Positions 1-7,062 of a stretch of 47,892 nucleotides of DNA are shown here, piece by piece. Within the stretch, counting starts at the first letter, position 1. Each line of letters starts with the position of its first letter. A model generated the notes under the pieces. That model made no database searches and had not been told where the DNA came from. It worked only from the letters and a program-made list of their open reading frames with translations. The translations under genes were made by a program, and so were the position numbers. Origin of the DNA: Butyricicoccus pullicaecorum (GTDB lineage: Bacteria; Bacillota; Clostridia; Oscillospirales; Butyricicoccaceae); assembly GCA_018366195.1 (NCBI GenBank), contig JAGZIN010000020.1, positions 1 to 47,892 of the forward strand. The letters run 5' to 3'.

Positions 1-116
1 TCATCAATCTTAGATGCTACGTCTGCTACGTTGTAAATGTCGTTTGCAGAATCGCCGTCATTGCGGATATCAGACTTACGGACATCTGATGCCTCTGCTG
101 CTGTCATAAGTTGCAT
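1..116 (-). CDS. possible small protein, 3' part cut by window edge
   Basis: On the minus strand an open frame runs from ATG at 116 (or ATG at 107) off the left edge. It reads as a hydrophilic Asp/Ala-rich peptide (MTAAEASDVRKSDIRNDG...), with codon choice (GCA, AAG, GAC) like the neighbouring genes. An in-frame TAG lies at 128-126, so the start must be near 116. No strong Shine-Dalgarno is visible and the product is not recognised. It could be noncoding; the claim rests on codon texture alone. Confidence 0.35.
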   Translation of the reverse strand, partial: MQLMTAAEASDVRKSDIRNDGDSANDIYNVADVASKID

Positions 117-173
117 CAAGAATCTCTATTTGCTTTGGGAAAGGATTTTTTGCAGAGAATCGGGAACTTTTCA

Positions 174-202
174 TTGTTCCACATCGTCATATATGATAGA
201 AT
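174..202 (+). promoter_or_regulatory. candidate sigma-A promoter for 280-2400
   Basis: TTGTTC (174-179), a 17-base spacer and TAGAAT (197-202). The -10 is good and the -35 only partial. It lies about 75 bases upstream of the first surface-protein gene. Confidence 0.4.
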
Positions 203-236
203 AGGAATACAAGGTATCCTGTCCCAGCTGCGCGCA

Positions 237-251
237 CCCCGCTCAGCGGGG
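237..251 (+). other. GC hairpin in the 5' leader of the first surface-protein gene
   Basis: CCCCGC-TCA-GCGGGG is a perfect 6-bp stem ending 12 bases before the Shine-Dalgarno (AGGAGG, about 264). The downstream paralogue has a perfect palindrome at the same relative place (2458-2479). It may stabilise the mRNA 5' end or tune translation. Confidence 0.5.
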
Positions 252-279
252 TCACTCAAAATGAGGAGGTTGATTACAA

Positions 280-2400
280 ATGAAAAAGTTCAAGCGTTTG
301 GGCGCTTTGTTTGTTGCGCTGTGCATGCTGCTGAGCATGACTGCATTCGCGGCAGGCGCAACCGGCGCGATTGTGCTCACCATCGGAAGCCCCACCATGT
401 CGGTCAATGGTACGGCAAAGACCATTGACGCAGAAGGCTCCCGTGCGAGCCTGTACAAGGGAAACACGATGCTTCCGCTCCGCTCCGTGGTGGAGAATAT
501 GGGCGGTACCGTGTCATGGAATGCTTCTACAAAGCAAATTGTCATGAAGTATAACGGCAGCACCGTCACCATGACTCTGGGAAGCAAGATTGCATATTCC
601 AATGGTGTCAAGAAGAACATGACCGTTGCTCCGTTTACCGACAACGGACGCACCTATGTCTGGCTGCGCTCTCTGGAGTTCTTCCCGGGTGTCACCGTCA
701 ACTGGCGTGCGGATACCCGTCAGGCAACAGTGGTCTATCCCATGGTGGCAGGCTCTACATTGGGTGGGCAGCCCTTGCAGCTGAAAATTACAAATACCTC
801 TCCGGTTATCTATAACGAAATCCGCATGGCTCCGGCGGGTACTGAGAACTGGGGCGCGAATATCCTGAAAACCCCGCTGTATATGAACAGCATCGCAGAT
901 GTCACAATCAATGTAGCAAAGGCAAAGTATGATATGCAGCTGACCAGCTACTATGGACAGAAGGCATATTTCCGCAATATGGACTTTACCAAGGCGGGAC
1001 AAATCGGCAGCCTGAATATTACAGCAGCGGATACGTATAGCCTGATTCTGGACGGCATCATTGCTTCCGGTGCGGATTCCACCGTAAACCTCAATCTGTA
1101 TAATGGAACCGGTCAGCAGATTCGCTCCATTGTATATGCTCCCACAAACACCGGTCTGTGGTCCGATGAACTGCTGTCGAACTACTATCTGCCCAATAAC
1201 TCTGCGGTCAACCTGATGCTCAAATATGCGGCAGCAAGCCCCTATTATGACTTCCGCGTGACCTACTCAAGCGGTGTGCAGTATACGTTCAGCGGCGTGA
1301 ACCTGTCCAGCCAGTGGGGCACCCAGCTCATTCGCCTGAACGCAAATGGTCAGGTGTCTTACAGCAACAGCCCGACGGGCGGCGGCAATACCAGCAGCTC
1401 CGGCAGCACCACGGTGACCTTTAAGAATAATTCCGGTAAAACTGTTTATGAGCTGCGTATGGCACCCAACAATACAGATTTTTCATTCAAGAATGCAGAA
1501 AATCTGATTGATACAACCAAAAACGGCAGCACAGACGACTTTAAGTTTGATTTAGCTGGCTCCCGCAGCTGGTATATCCGTGCATACGATAAGAATGGCA
1601 AGACCCTTGAGAGCGGCAAGGTGACCTTCTCCAGCATCAATGCAAAGTCTGCAACTATTACGCTCAAGCGCAATGGCGACTTTATCATGGGTTCGGATTC
1701 CTCGTCCTCCTCGGGCGATGGTCTGCTGATTGCCAACCTGTCCGATGATGATATTTACGGCATGTTCATCATTGATCCGGACGATGACTACTATAAGTCC
1801 AGCTGGGATTATGATGACTTTAACGATGAGTATGATGATGTCGGCAGTCTGGATAAGGGCGAATATGATACCTTTGACCTTGAACTCTATGGCAGAGATG
1901 ACAACGAACTTGAGCTTGTTGTATTCACAGATGATAGAAATTTTGTCACACGGGATATCTCCTTTGGCAGAAATATTTCTGATTACGGTGTGATTTGCAT
2001 TACCGATATCAGTTCGAGCAGCTTTAGCTATTCCAAGTATGATGATTACAGCGATGACATTGGAGATGACCATGTGGTGCTTGCAATCTACAATGAGGAT
2101 ACCAGCAAGAAGCTGCAAAAGGTCTATGTGCGTGATGCAGAGGACGGCGATGACAGCGATGATCGGGAAAACGATTTTGACAGTACGGATATTTTGGGTT
2201 CCGGAACGACTCTGAGCTGTGAAACTGGTACCAGCGAGGCAATTAAGCTGGACGAATGGAAAAACGATGGATACTATGATTTCCTGTTTGTCTTTGAAGA
2301 TGGCACCCGCGTGGTACTCGATGACATCGACTTGAGTGATTATGATTACTTTGTGAAGCTTTCGGCTGACCGTGATGGCGCGTCGGAAGATGGCGAATAA
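280..2400 (+). CDS. secreted protein with copper amine oxidase N-terminal-like domain and Asp-rich repeats
   Basis: 706 aa. The start is ATG 280, with AGGAGGT 8 bases upstream. Residues 1-25 form a signal peptide (MKKFKRLGALFVALCMLLS..., cleavage near AFA-AGA). Residues of about 30-155 fit the copper amine oxidase N-terminal domain family (Cu_amine_oxidN1), seen in motifs such as MLPLRSVVENMGG and VWLRSLEF; this domain is common on clostridial surface proteins and does not imply oxidase activity. The rest is a series of degenerate repeats beginning ITNTSPVIYNEIRMAP, FKNNSGKTVYELRMAP, IANLSDDDIYGMFI and IYNEDTSKKLQKVYV, with the last two very rich in Asp. The next gene is a paralogue. The acidic tail suggests divalent-cation binding (inference). 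Function is unknown. Confidence 0.85.
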   Translation: MKKFKRLGALFVALCMLLSMTAFAAGATGAIVLTIGSPTMSVNGTAKTIDAEGSRASLYKGNTMLPLRSVVENMGGTVSWNASTKQIVMKYNGSTVTMTLGSKIAYSNGVKKNMTVAPFTDNGRTYVWLRSLEFFPGVTVNWRADTRQATVVYPMVAGSTLGGQPLQLKITNTSPVIYNEIRMAPAGTENWGANILKTPLYMNSIADVTINVAKAKYDMQLTSYYGQKAYFRNMDFTKAGQIGSLNITAADTYSLILDGIIASGADSTVNLNLYNGTGQQIRSIVYAPTNTGLWSDELLSNYYLPNNSAVNLMLKYAAASPYYDFRVTYSSGVQYTFSGVNLSSQWGTQLIRLNANGQVSYSNSPTGGGNTSSSGSTTVTFKNNSGKTVYELRMAPNNTDFSFKNAENLIDTTKNGSTDDFKFDLAGSRSWYIRAYDKNGKTLESGKVTFSSINAKSATITLKRNGDFIMGSDSSSSSGDGLLIANLSDDDIYGMFIIDPDDDYYKSSWDYDDFNDEYDDVGSLDKGEYDTFDLELYGRDDNELELVVFTDDRNFVTRDISFGRNISDYGVICITDISSSSFSYSKYDDYSDDIGDDHVVLAIYNEDTSKKLQKVYVRDAEDGDDSDDRENDFDSTDILGSGTTLSCETGTSEAIKLDEWKNDGYYDFLFVFEDGTRVVLDDIDLSDYDYFVKLSADRDGASEDGE

Positions 2401-2414
2401 TTTTACTACTTGAG

Positions 2415-2450
2415 AAAAATCCCCCGGCCATTCCGGTCGGGGGATTTTTG
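2415..2450 (+). terminator. rho-independent terminator after the first surface protein
   Basis: The stem AAAATCCCCCG / CGGGGGATTTTT, with a short inner loop, is followed by T-rich sequence 15 bases after the stop codon. Confidence 0.85.
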
Positions 2451-2457
2451 AAAAACA

Positions 2458-2479
2458 GGGTGTGCAGCGCTGCACACCC
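2458..2479 (+). repeat. 22-bp perfect palindrome upstream of the paralogue's RBS
   Basis: GGGTGTGCAGC directly abuts its reverse complement GCTGCACACCC. It sits between the upstream terminator and the Shine-Dalgarno AGGAGG (2491). As RNA it folds on itself. As DNA it could be a dimeric regulator's operator. No promoter is obvious between the terminator and this site. Confidence 0.6.
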
Positions 2480-2504
2480 TCACCTGAACAAGGAGGAACA
2501 AAAA

Positions 2505-4265
2505 ATGAAATTGCGCAAACGGCTTGGCGCTTGGACTGTTGGTACCGCGATGCTGCTGACCATGGCGCCTGCTTTGACGCTCGGTCATGCGGCGGCAGCG
2601 GGGACAGGCTCCATCGTCCTCACCATCAACAATCCCTCCATGACTGTCAATGGGACGGCAAAGAACATTGATGCCAACGGCAGTAAACCGGCTCTGGATA
2701 AGGGCGGCTATACCATGCTGCCGCTGCGCGGCGTTGTGGAAGCGATGGGCGGAAACCTGACATGGGACGCAAAAACACGTACCATCACCATGACCAAGGA
2801 TAACCAGAATGTGCAGCTCACAGTTGGCAGCACAAAGGCAGTCGTAGACGGTACCACAAAGGATATGCTGGCAAACGGCAGCACCTATAAGGCACCTTAC
2901 CTCAGCAGTGCTGGCAGAACGCTGGTTCATGTGCGGGCGTTGGAGCTGTTTACCGGCACAACCTGCACATGGGATCAGACCAAGCAGCAGGTTACGGTTG
3001 CTTATGCCGACAATTCCGTTCCACAGGTCACTTCTAAAAATTACCGCGTGGATATTGTCAACAAGACAAGCAATGATGTGACCAATCTGCGCTATACACC
3101 GGGCGGTACGTATCAGTATAGCCAGACCAATGCACTTTCCGGAACCCTTGCAAAGAATGGAACCGCTTCATTCTATATCTCTGTGCCGGATACCGGAACA
3201 TCACGTATGTATGATTTCTATACCGAAGGCCCCGGCGGTATGCGTATGTACAGCGGTCTGAATTTTAATGGCGTCAATGCGTATGTAAGCGTCGTTTTGA
3301 AGGACGGTCAGAAGTTTGTACAGGCAAATGATAAGGCGGTCAGCGTGGCGGAAACAGAATTGACCTTTAAGAACAATTCTGACCGCGATGTCGAAGAACT
3401 TTATATGTCAAAATCCAACAGCTTCTCAGATGCGGATAATCTGTTGGCTTCCGAAACGGTAAAATCCGGCAAGTCTACCACCGTCAAAATTGACCTCGAT
3501 GGAACAAAGACATGGTATTTTCAGGCAGTCAACGAAAAGGGGAAGGAGTTCTCCGGCAAGGTGACCTTTGAGAGCGAGACTGCAAAAACTGCCTCTCTGA
3601 CCCTGACCAAGGGGGAAAAGATTAGTCTCGGCAATGCAAACGGTGACGGCGATTTGACCGTTGCTCTCATCAATAACACAGACCAAAAGATTTATCAGGC
3701 GTATCTGGTCGAAAAGGGCGAGGGCAAGGATTTCGATATCGACGATTATGATGAGGACCAGGATTTGCTCGACGGCAGCAAGCTGTCTTCCTATAGTCAG
3801 GTTGCATTGGAAGATGCCGCAGACGCGGAAGAATATGATATTGTCCTGTTCTATGACAGCGGCGATAAGGATCATGACTATTTCTCGGTAGATTTCGAAA
3901 AGGCAGATTCTTATGCGGCAATTTATGTGGATAAGTTCTCCAGCAAGCGCTTCTCCGGCACGCATTACACCGACTATGATGATAAGATGATTGTGGGTAT
4001 CTATAACGATACCGATGAAGACCTGAGCAGTGTTGGGGTTTCTGAGTACCGCAGCAGCAAGAGCATCAAATCAATCGGTAACATGAAGGACGGCGAAATT
4101 GTCTATATGGAGCTTAATACCGATGATTATCCAGATATCAATATTAACTGGAGCGGAAACAGTAAGGGAATTGATATCGAGGATTTGGACGACGAAGATG
4201 CCTTCGTACTCATCACGCTGCGTGATGACGATGATGCAGACGTAGAGAATATTGACGATTTGTAA
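2505..4265 (+). CDS. secreted protein with copper amine oxidase N-terminal-like domain, paralogue of 280-2400
   Basis: 586 aa from ATG 2505. This start is chosen because AGGAGG lies 8 bases upstream and a signal peptide follows (MKLRKRLGAWTVGTAMLL...AAA); a frame extension to 2448 has no RBS. Residues of about 35-165 match the Cu_amine_oxidN1-like domain (MLPLRGVVEAMGG, LVHVRALELFTG). Repeat-like modules follow (VDIVNKTSNDVTNLRYTPGG, LTFKNNSDRDVEELYMS, VALINNTDQKIYQAYLV, VGIYNDTDEDLSSVGV), with long Asp/Glu-rich stretches. It aligns by eye with the gene upstream across the N-terminal domain and the repeat starts, so the two arose by tandem duplication. It is probably cell-surface associated. 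No substrate is known. Confidence 0.85.
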   Translation: MKLRKRLGAWTVGTAMLLTMAPALTLGHAAAAGTGSIVLTINNPSMTVNGTAKNIDANGSKPALDKGGYTMLPLRGVVEAMGGNLTWDAKTRTITMTKDNQNVQLTVGSTKAVVDGTTKDMLANGSTYKAPYLSSAGRTLVHVRALELFTGTTCTWDQTKQQVTVAYADNSVPQVTSKNYRVDIVNKTSNDVTNLRYTPGGTYQYSQTNALSGTLAKNGTASFYISVPDTGTSRMYDFYTEGPGGMRMYSGLNFNGVNAYVSVVLKDGQKFVQANDKAVSVAETELTFKNNSDRDVEELYMSKSNSFSDADNLLASETVKSGKSTTVKIDLDGTKTWYFQAVNEKGKEFSGKVTFESETAKTASLTLTKGEKISLGNANGDGDLTVALINNTDQKIYQAYLVEKGEGKDFDIDDYDEDQDLLDGSKLSSYSQVALEDAADAEEYDIVLFYDSGDKDHDYFSVDFEKADSYAAIYVDKFSSKRFSGTHYTDYDDKMIVGIYNDTDEDLSSVGVSEYRSSKSIKSIGNMKDGEIVYMELNTDDYPDININWSGNSKGIDIEDLDDEDAFVLITLRDDDDADVENIDDL

Positions 4266-4290
4266 GATAGGCACAGACCGGCTTGCGGGT

Positions 4291-4320
4291 TCCTCGAAAA
4301 ACGGCGGTTTTTTCGAGGAG
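4291..4320 (+). terminator. hairpin after the second surface protein
   Basis: CCTCGAAAAA-(cggcgg)-TTTTTTCGAGG lies 30 bases after the stop. The stem is A/T-rich inside and lacks a following T-run, so it may be a processing hairpin; a second terminator-like stem follows at 4352. Confidence 0.5.
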
Positions 4321-4351
4321 TCTGCGTCAGGTGTGTGAAGTGTCTGCATGG

Positions 4352-4397
4352 AAAATGCCCGAAACCGCACAGGAATGAGCGATTTTGGGCATTTTTT
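4352..4397 (+). terminator. terminator-like stem, member of a dispersed repeat
   Basis: AAATGCCCGAAA pairs with TTTTGGGCATTT across a loop of about 19 bases and is followed by T's. The same arrangement and most of the same bases recur at 25,258-25,310, so this is a repeated intergenic element as well as a likely terminator. Confidence 0.6.
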
Positions 4398-4425
4398 GTG
4401 AGCCAAATCCAGAGAGAGGTGTTTT

Positions 4426-4767
4426 ATGAATATTCAGATTTTCGGAAAGCGCAAATCCTTTGACACCAAAAAGGCAGAGCGCTGGTTTCAGGAACGTGGA
4501 ATCCGTTTTCAGTCCATTGACCTTGTGCAGTATGGTATGTCCCGCGGAGAGTTTGACAGTGTCAAGCGGGCAGTCGGTTCCTTAGATGCGCTGATTGATC
4601 CTAAGGCAAAGGGGGCAAGTGCCCTGCAATATCTCGCCTATGAGACAGACAAAGAGGAGAAGCTGCTGGAAGAACCGGCTCTGTTCGCTGCCCCCATTGT
4701 CCGCAATGGAAAGAAAGCAACCGTCGGATATCAGCCGGAGATTTGGCAGGGTTGGCTCAAAGAGTAA
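4426..4767 (+). CDS. ArsC/Spx-family thioredoxin-fold protein lacking the catalytic cysteine
   Basis: 113 aa from ATG 4426, with GAGAGGTG upstream. The fold pattern fits ArsC/YffB: an N-terminal beta strand MNIQIFGKRKSFDTKKAERW, a basic helix, a central segment VGSLDALIDPK, and a C-terminal strand with VRNGKKATVGYQPEIW. In arsenate reductases and Spx the first loop carries Cys (CxxC or Cys-x-x-Ser/Thr). Here the loop reads GKRKSFDT, with no Cys anywhere in the protein, so redox catalysis as in ArsC is not possible. A binding or regulatory role is the likeliest (inference). It stands alone, between terminators. Confidence 0.75.
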   Translation: MNIQIFGKRKSFDTKKAERWFQERGIRFQSIDLVQYGMSRGEFDSVKRAVGSLDALIDPKAKGASALQYLAYETDKEEKLLEEPALFAAPIVRNGKKATVGYQPEIWQGWLKE

Positions 4768-4792
4768 TATTTAACATCAATATTACTCTTTG
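4758..4792 (+). other. 14-bp perfect stem-loop overlapping the ArsC-like stop codon
   Basis: CAAAGAGTAATATT, a 7-base loop, then AATATTACTCTTTG. The left arm contains the stop codon TAA (4765-4767). It is probably a 3' end stabiliser in front of the terminator at 4809. Confidence 0.5.
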
Positions 4793-4808
4793 TATTTCTG
4801 AAAAAGCA

Positions 4809-4842
4809 AAAAAATGGAGCCTGCTGTCAGGCTCCATTTTTT
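4809..4842. terminator. bidirectional terminator between convergent genes
   Basis: AAAAATGGAGCCTG-CTGT-CAGGCTCCATTTTTT, with A's on one side and T's on the other, serves the plus gene ending at 4767 and the minus gene ending at 4852. Confidence 0.85.
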
Positions 4843-4851
4843 ATTGGGTGT

Positions 4852-5181
4852 TTAAGAATTTTTGGTATCCGTTTCCGATTCGCTTTGCTGCGCTTGCAGC
4901 TTGTTGGTCATCTGTGCGCCAATGAAATAGCCGATTCCTGCGCAGATGAAACTCGGCAACATGGTGCTTTTCAGCTCAATTCCGGTTATCATACCGAAAA
5001 TGCCGCACAGAACCAATCCACCTCCATAGCCGAAGATAATACCCCAAAAGGAGAGCCGCGAAACCCCAAAAACCTTTTGTTCGTGCAGGGGAAGAATCGG
5101 TTCCTCTGTCTCCTCGGTATCGACCGGCGGTTGTTCCAGTACGTCGGTTTCCTTTTGCTGCAACTCTGTGTTCTCGTCCAT
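4852..5181 (-). CDS. small membrane protein, two predicted TM segments
   Basis: 109 aa from ATG 5181 (minus), with GAAAGGA about 8 bases upstream. The N-terminal 40 residues are acidic and polar, followed by two hydrophobic segments (SFWGIIFGYGGGLVLCGIFG and a second around LPSFICAGIGYFIGAQM) and a polar tail. The Gly-rich pairs of helices resemble small glycine-zipper proteins, but no family is recognised. It has its own promoter at 5229-5257. Confidence 0.7.
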   Translation of the reverse strand: MDENTELQQKETDVLEQPPVDTEETEEPILPLHEQKVFGVSRLSFWGIIFGYGGGLVLCGIFGMITGIELKSTMLPSFICAGIGYFIGAQMTNKLQAQQSESETDTKNS

Positions 5182-5228
5182 AATTCCAATCCTTTCAGGA
5201 AAGCTGCTGTGTGATTTGTTCTTATTAT

Positions 5229-5257
5229 ATCATAAGGGAAGTCAAAAAGCATTACAA
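5229..5257 (-). promoter_or_regulatory. candidate sigma-A promoter for 4852-5181
   Basis: On the minus strand TTGTAA (5257-5252), a 17-base spacer and TATGAT (5234-5229). Confidence 0.55.
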
Positions 5258-5333
5258 AACTTTTGGTACCCCAAATGTGTTCCGGAAAGGCATTTCGATG
5301 TTTGCTCCATAGAGGCACATCGGGAAAGCGGAT

Positions 5334-5537
5334 TCAGGGGGAATCGGGGATAATGATTGCGGCTAGAATATAAATCCAAATCCCTGTCGAAAATCCAAAG
5401 ATGGTCAATAGCAAAACAGCAAGACGAATCAAGGTGGGGTCTAAATCGAAATATTCCCCCAGACCGCCGCATACGCCGCATAGCTGTTTATCGGTTGCAG
5501 AGCGATACAGCCGCTTTTTGTTGTGATTATGATACAT
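5334..5537 (-). CDS. PspC domain membrane protein
   Basis: 67 aa from ATG 5537 (minus), preceded by AAAGGAG. The sequence KRLYRSATDKQLCGVCGGLG followed by EYFDLDPTLIRL and one hydrophobic helix is the standard PspC domain, a small inner-membrane protein linked in other bacteria to envelope stress responses. It is the last gene of the padR-HAAS cluster, or is transcribed with it across a 54-base gap. Confidence 0.88.
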   Translation of the reverse strand: MYHNHNKKRLYRSATDKQLCGVCGGLGEYFDLDPTLIRLAVLLLTIFGFSTGIWIYILAAIIIPDSP

Positions 5538-5591
5538 GTTTGGGTGCTCCTTTCTATGAGTGGTGGGAAGAATTTTGTCCGTGTGACAAAT

Positions 5592-5858
5592 TTAATCTAT
5601 ATGTACCAAATCGAAAAGCTCATACGCGGCATCGGAAAAACTTTCGCGGATTTCCGTTATGATGTCATGTGCCTGCTCATGCAGAACATCGCGTAGGGAA
5701 TCATAAGAATAGCAGCCGATGTTTTTCGATTCCTGCCAAGCGTGCAAACGACCATCATACCAGGAAGAATATACCGTTCCGCCCATTGCAGTTCCGACCC
5801 CGAACAGGATAGCACCCACAATCAAAATCATGACCGATAATTTGGCAAGAAATTTCAT
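5592..5858 (-). CDS. small membrane-anchored protein of unknown function
   Basis: 88 aa from ATG 5858 (minus). Its start overlaps the HAAS gene's stop by 4 bases, so it is translationally coupled. An N-terminal hydrophobic segment (FLAKLSVMILIVGAILFGVG) is followed by a polar domain with two Cys-poor amphipathic helices. In related clusters the position after a HAAS protein is often taken by a DUF4097 adhesin-like protein, but this protein is too short for that. Not recognised. Confidence 0.7.
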   Translation of the reverse strand: MKFLAKLSVMILIVGAILFGVGTAMGGTVYSSWYDGRLHAWQESKNIGCYSYDSLRDVLHEQAHDIITEIRESFSDAAYELFDLVHID

Positions 5859-6550
5859 TGCAATACACCTCTTATCATATCACGAATTTTTATGAGCAGC
5901 CAGCGCAGACCGGATACCAGTGCACGCACAGCGGGGGGAACGAACGTGACCAACAGCTTGATGACCAGCAGTATGAGCAGGAATCCGATTCCGGCACAGA
6001 CGAATCCCACGCCGAGTGTGGCAAGCGCAGAAAATGGCTGTGCCCACAGGAAGAAAGAGAACAGAAAGAGCAAACCGCCGCCGACACATAAACCAAAGGG
6101 GAGTGTAATGAGAATGGCAAGCAGTGCGGCACCAATGCCGAATACTGCCGCCAAAATCGCAATGCCAATACCGAATAAAACAGCGAGAATGGGAAGTCCG
6201 ATGGGAAGCCCAACCAGAACGATGGCAAGCAGAACCCAAGGATTGATTCCCTTTTTTCGTGGCTTGCGGGGAATGGGTCTGCCATTTTCGTCGAGCGGGA
6301 TTCCGTCAAGAGGTTCCTGCTTGGTGTCGTCGAAATGCTCTGGACGCCGCCGTGTCATACCAGTGTATTCCTTGAGAATGGACTGCGCAACCTGCTCAGG
6401 AGAACCCAGCTCTGCAATGACTTGTGCGGCATTTTCATCTCCTGCGTCCAGAAAATAGTCCTCGTAGTAACGCATCGCCTGTGCAATCTCGTCATCGGGT
6501 AATATCGAAAGCGCTTCGCGCAGTTTTTGTAAATATTCGTATGCGTTCAT
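5855..6550 (-). CDS. HAAS (DUF1700) domain membrane protein
   Basis: 231 aa from ATG 6550 (minus), overlapping the padR stop by 4 bases (ATGA). Residues 1-65 (MNAYEYLQKLREALSILPDD through QVIAELGSPEQVAQSILKEY) are the HAAS/DUF1700 helical domain that regularly partners PadR-type regulators. A Pro/Arg-rich linker follows, then about four hydrophobic segments and a short basic C-terminus. The family is thought to sense or signal at the membrane together with the PadR regulator (family context; mechanism unproven). Confidence 0.85.
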   Translation of the reverse strand: MNAYEYLQKLREALSILPDDEIAQAMRYYEDYFLDAGDENAAQVIAELGSPEQVAQSILKEYTGMTRRRPEHFDDTKQEPLDGIPLDENGRPIPRKPRKKGINPWVLLAIVLVGLPIGLPILAVLFGIGIAILAAVFGIGAALLAILITLPFGLCVGGGLLFLFSFFLWAQPFSALATLGVGFVCAGIGFLLILLVIKLLVTFVPPAVRALVSGLRWLLIKIRDMIRGVLQ

Positions 6551-6864
6551 TTGGATTGCCCCCCAAAGAAGATAGATTCAATCCTGTCCCGATAGCTTGC
6601 CCAGTCGGAAAGGTATTGCACGAGCTGCATACGCCCATGCGGTGTGATTTTGTAATAGCGCCGCATTCGTCCATCGACTGCCTGATCATAGGTTTCTAAA
6701 TCCCCTGCTTTGAGCAGACGGCGTAAAACCGGATAAAGGGTAGATTCAGAAATATCCATCACTTCGCGGATATCCTGCGTGATTTTATAGCCATAGGTTC
6801 CCTCGCGGGAAACCACTGCAAGCACAATGGCATCGAGCAGGGCGGCAGAGATTGGAAATGCCAT
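6547..6864 (-). CDS. PadR family transcriptional regulator
   Basis: 105 aa from ATG 6864 (minus), with AAGGAGG 10 bases upstream. The winged-helix pattern includes ALLDAIVLAVVSREGTYGYK, the recognition region SESTLYPVLRRLLKAGDLE and the wing GRMRRYYKITPHGR. It is short, as in the PadR-s1 subgroup without the long C-terminal dimerisation domain. It is first in the cluster padR-HAAS-unknown-pspC. A near-palindrome covering its own -10 (6890-6912 region) suggests autoregulation. Confidence 0.9.
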   Translation of the reverse strand: MAFPISAALLDAIVLAVVSREGTYGYKITQDIREVMDISESTLYPVLRRLLKAGDLETYDQAVDGRMRRYYKITPHGRMQLVQYLSDWASYRDRIESIFFGGQSK

Positions 6865-6893
6865 ATCATACGCCTCCTTGTTTGATGTATAAT

Positions 6894-6922
6894 ACTATAT
6901 ATCATATAATATTGTGTGTCAA
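6894..6922 (-). promoter_or_regulatory. padR operon promoter with overlapping operator-like dyad
   Basis: On the minus strand TTGACA (6922-6917), a 17-base spacer and TATAGT (6899-6894). The minus-strand sequence ATATTATAT-GAT-ATATAGTAT forms 9-bp arms with one mismatch over the spacer and -10. PadR-family proteins bind such AT-rich dyads at their own promoters. Confidence 0.7.
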
Positions 6923-6994
6923 GCGGTATGAAAAGGATTTACGGTTTGTTCATATTTGTTTGACTGTCCTGCGGCAAGAAATCCTTTTTAGTGT

Positions 6995-7023
6995 TTGTAT
7001 TTTTGAGATAGTTATCGTATAAT
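6995..7023 (+). promoter_or_regulatory. promoter for ddl and the following run of genes
   Basis: TTGTAT (6995-7000), a 17-base spacer and a perfect TATAAT (7018-7023), 40 bases before the ddl start. It is divergent from the padR promoter. Confidence 0.7.
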
Positions 7024-7062
7024 AAATACTGAGTAAATATGTAAAAGAGGGTTTGGAATACG

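Noticed and set aside
1552..2475. Minus-strand ORF of 307 codons opposite the first surface protein
   Set aside because: Ile/Val-rich composition is the complement of the Asp-rich repeats (GAT/GAC read as ATC/GTC); no start signals.
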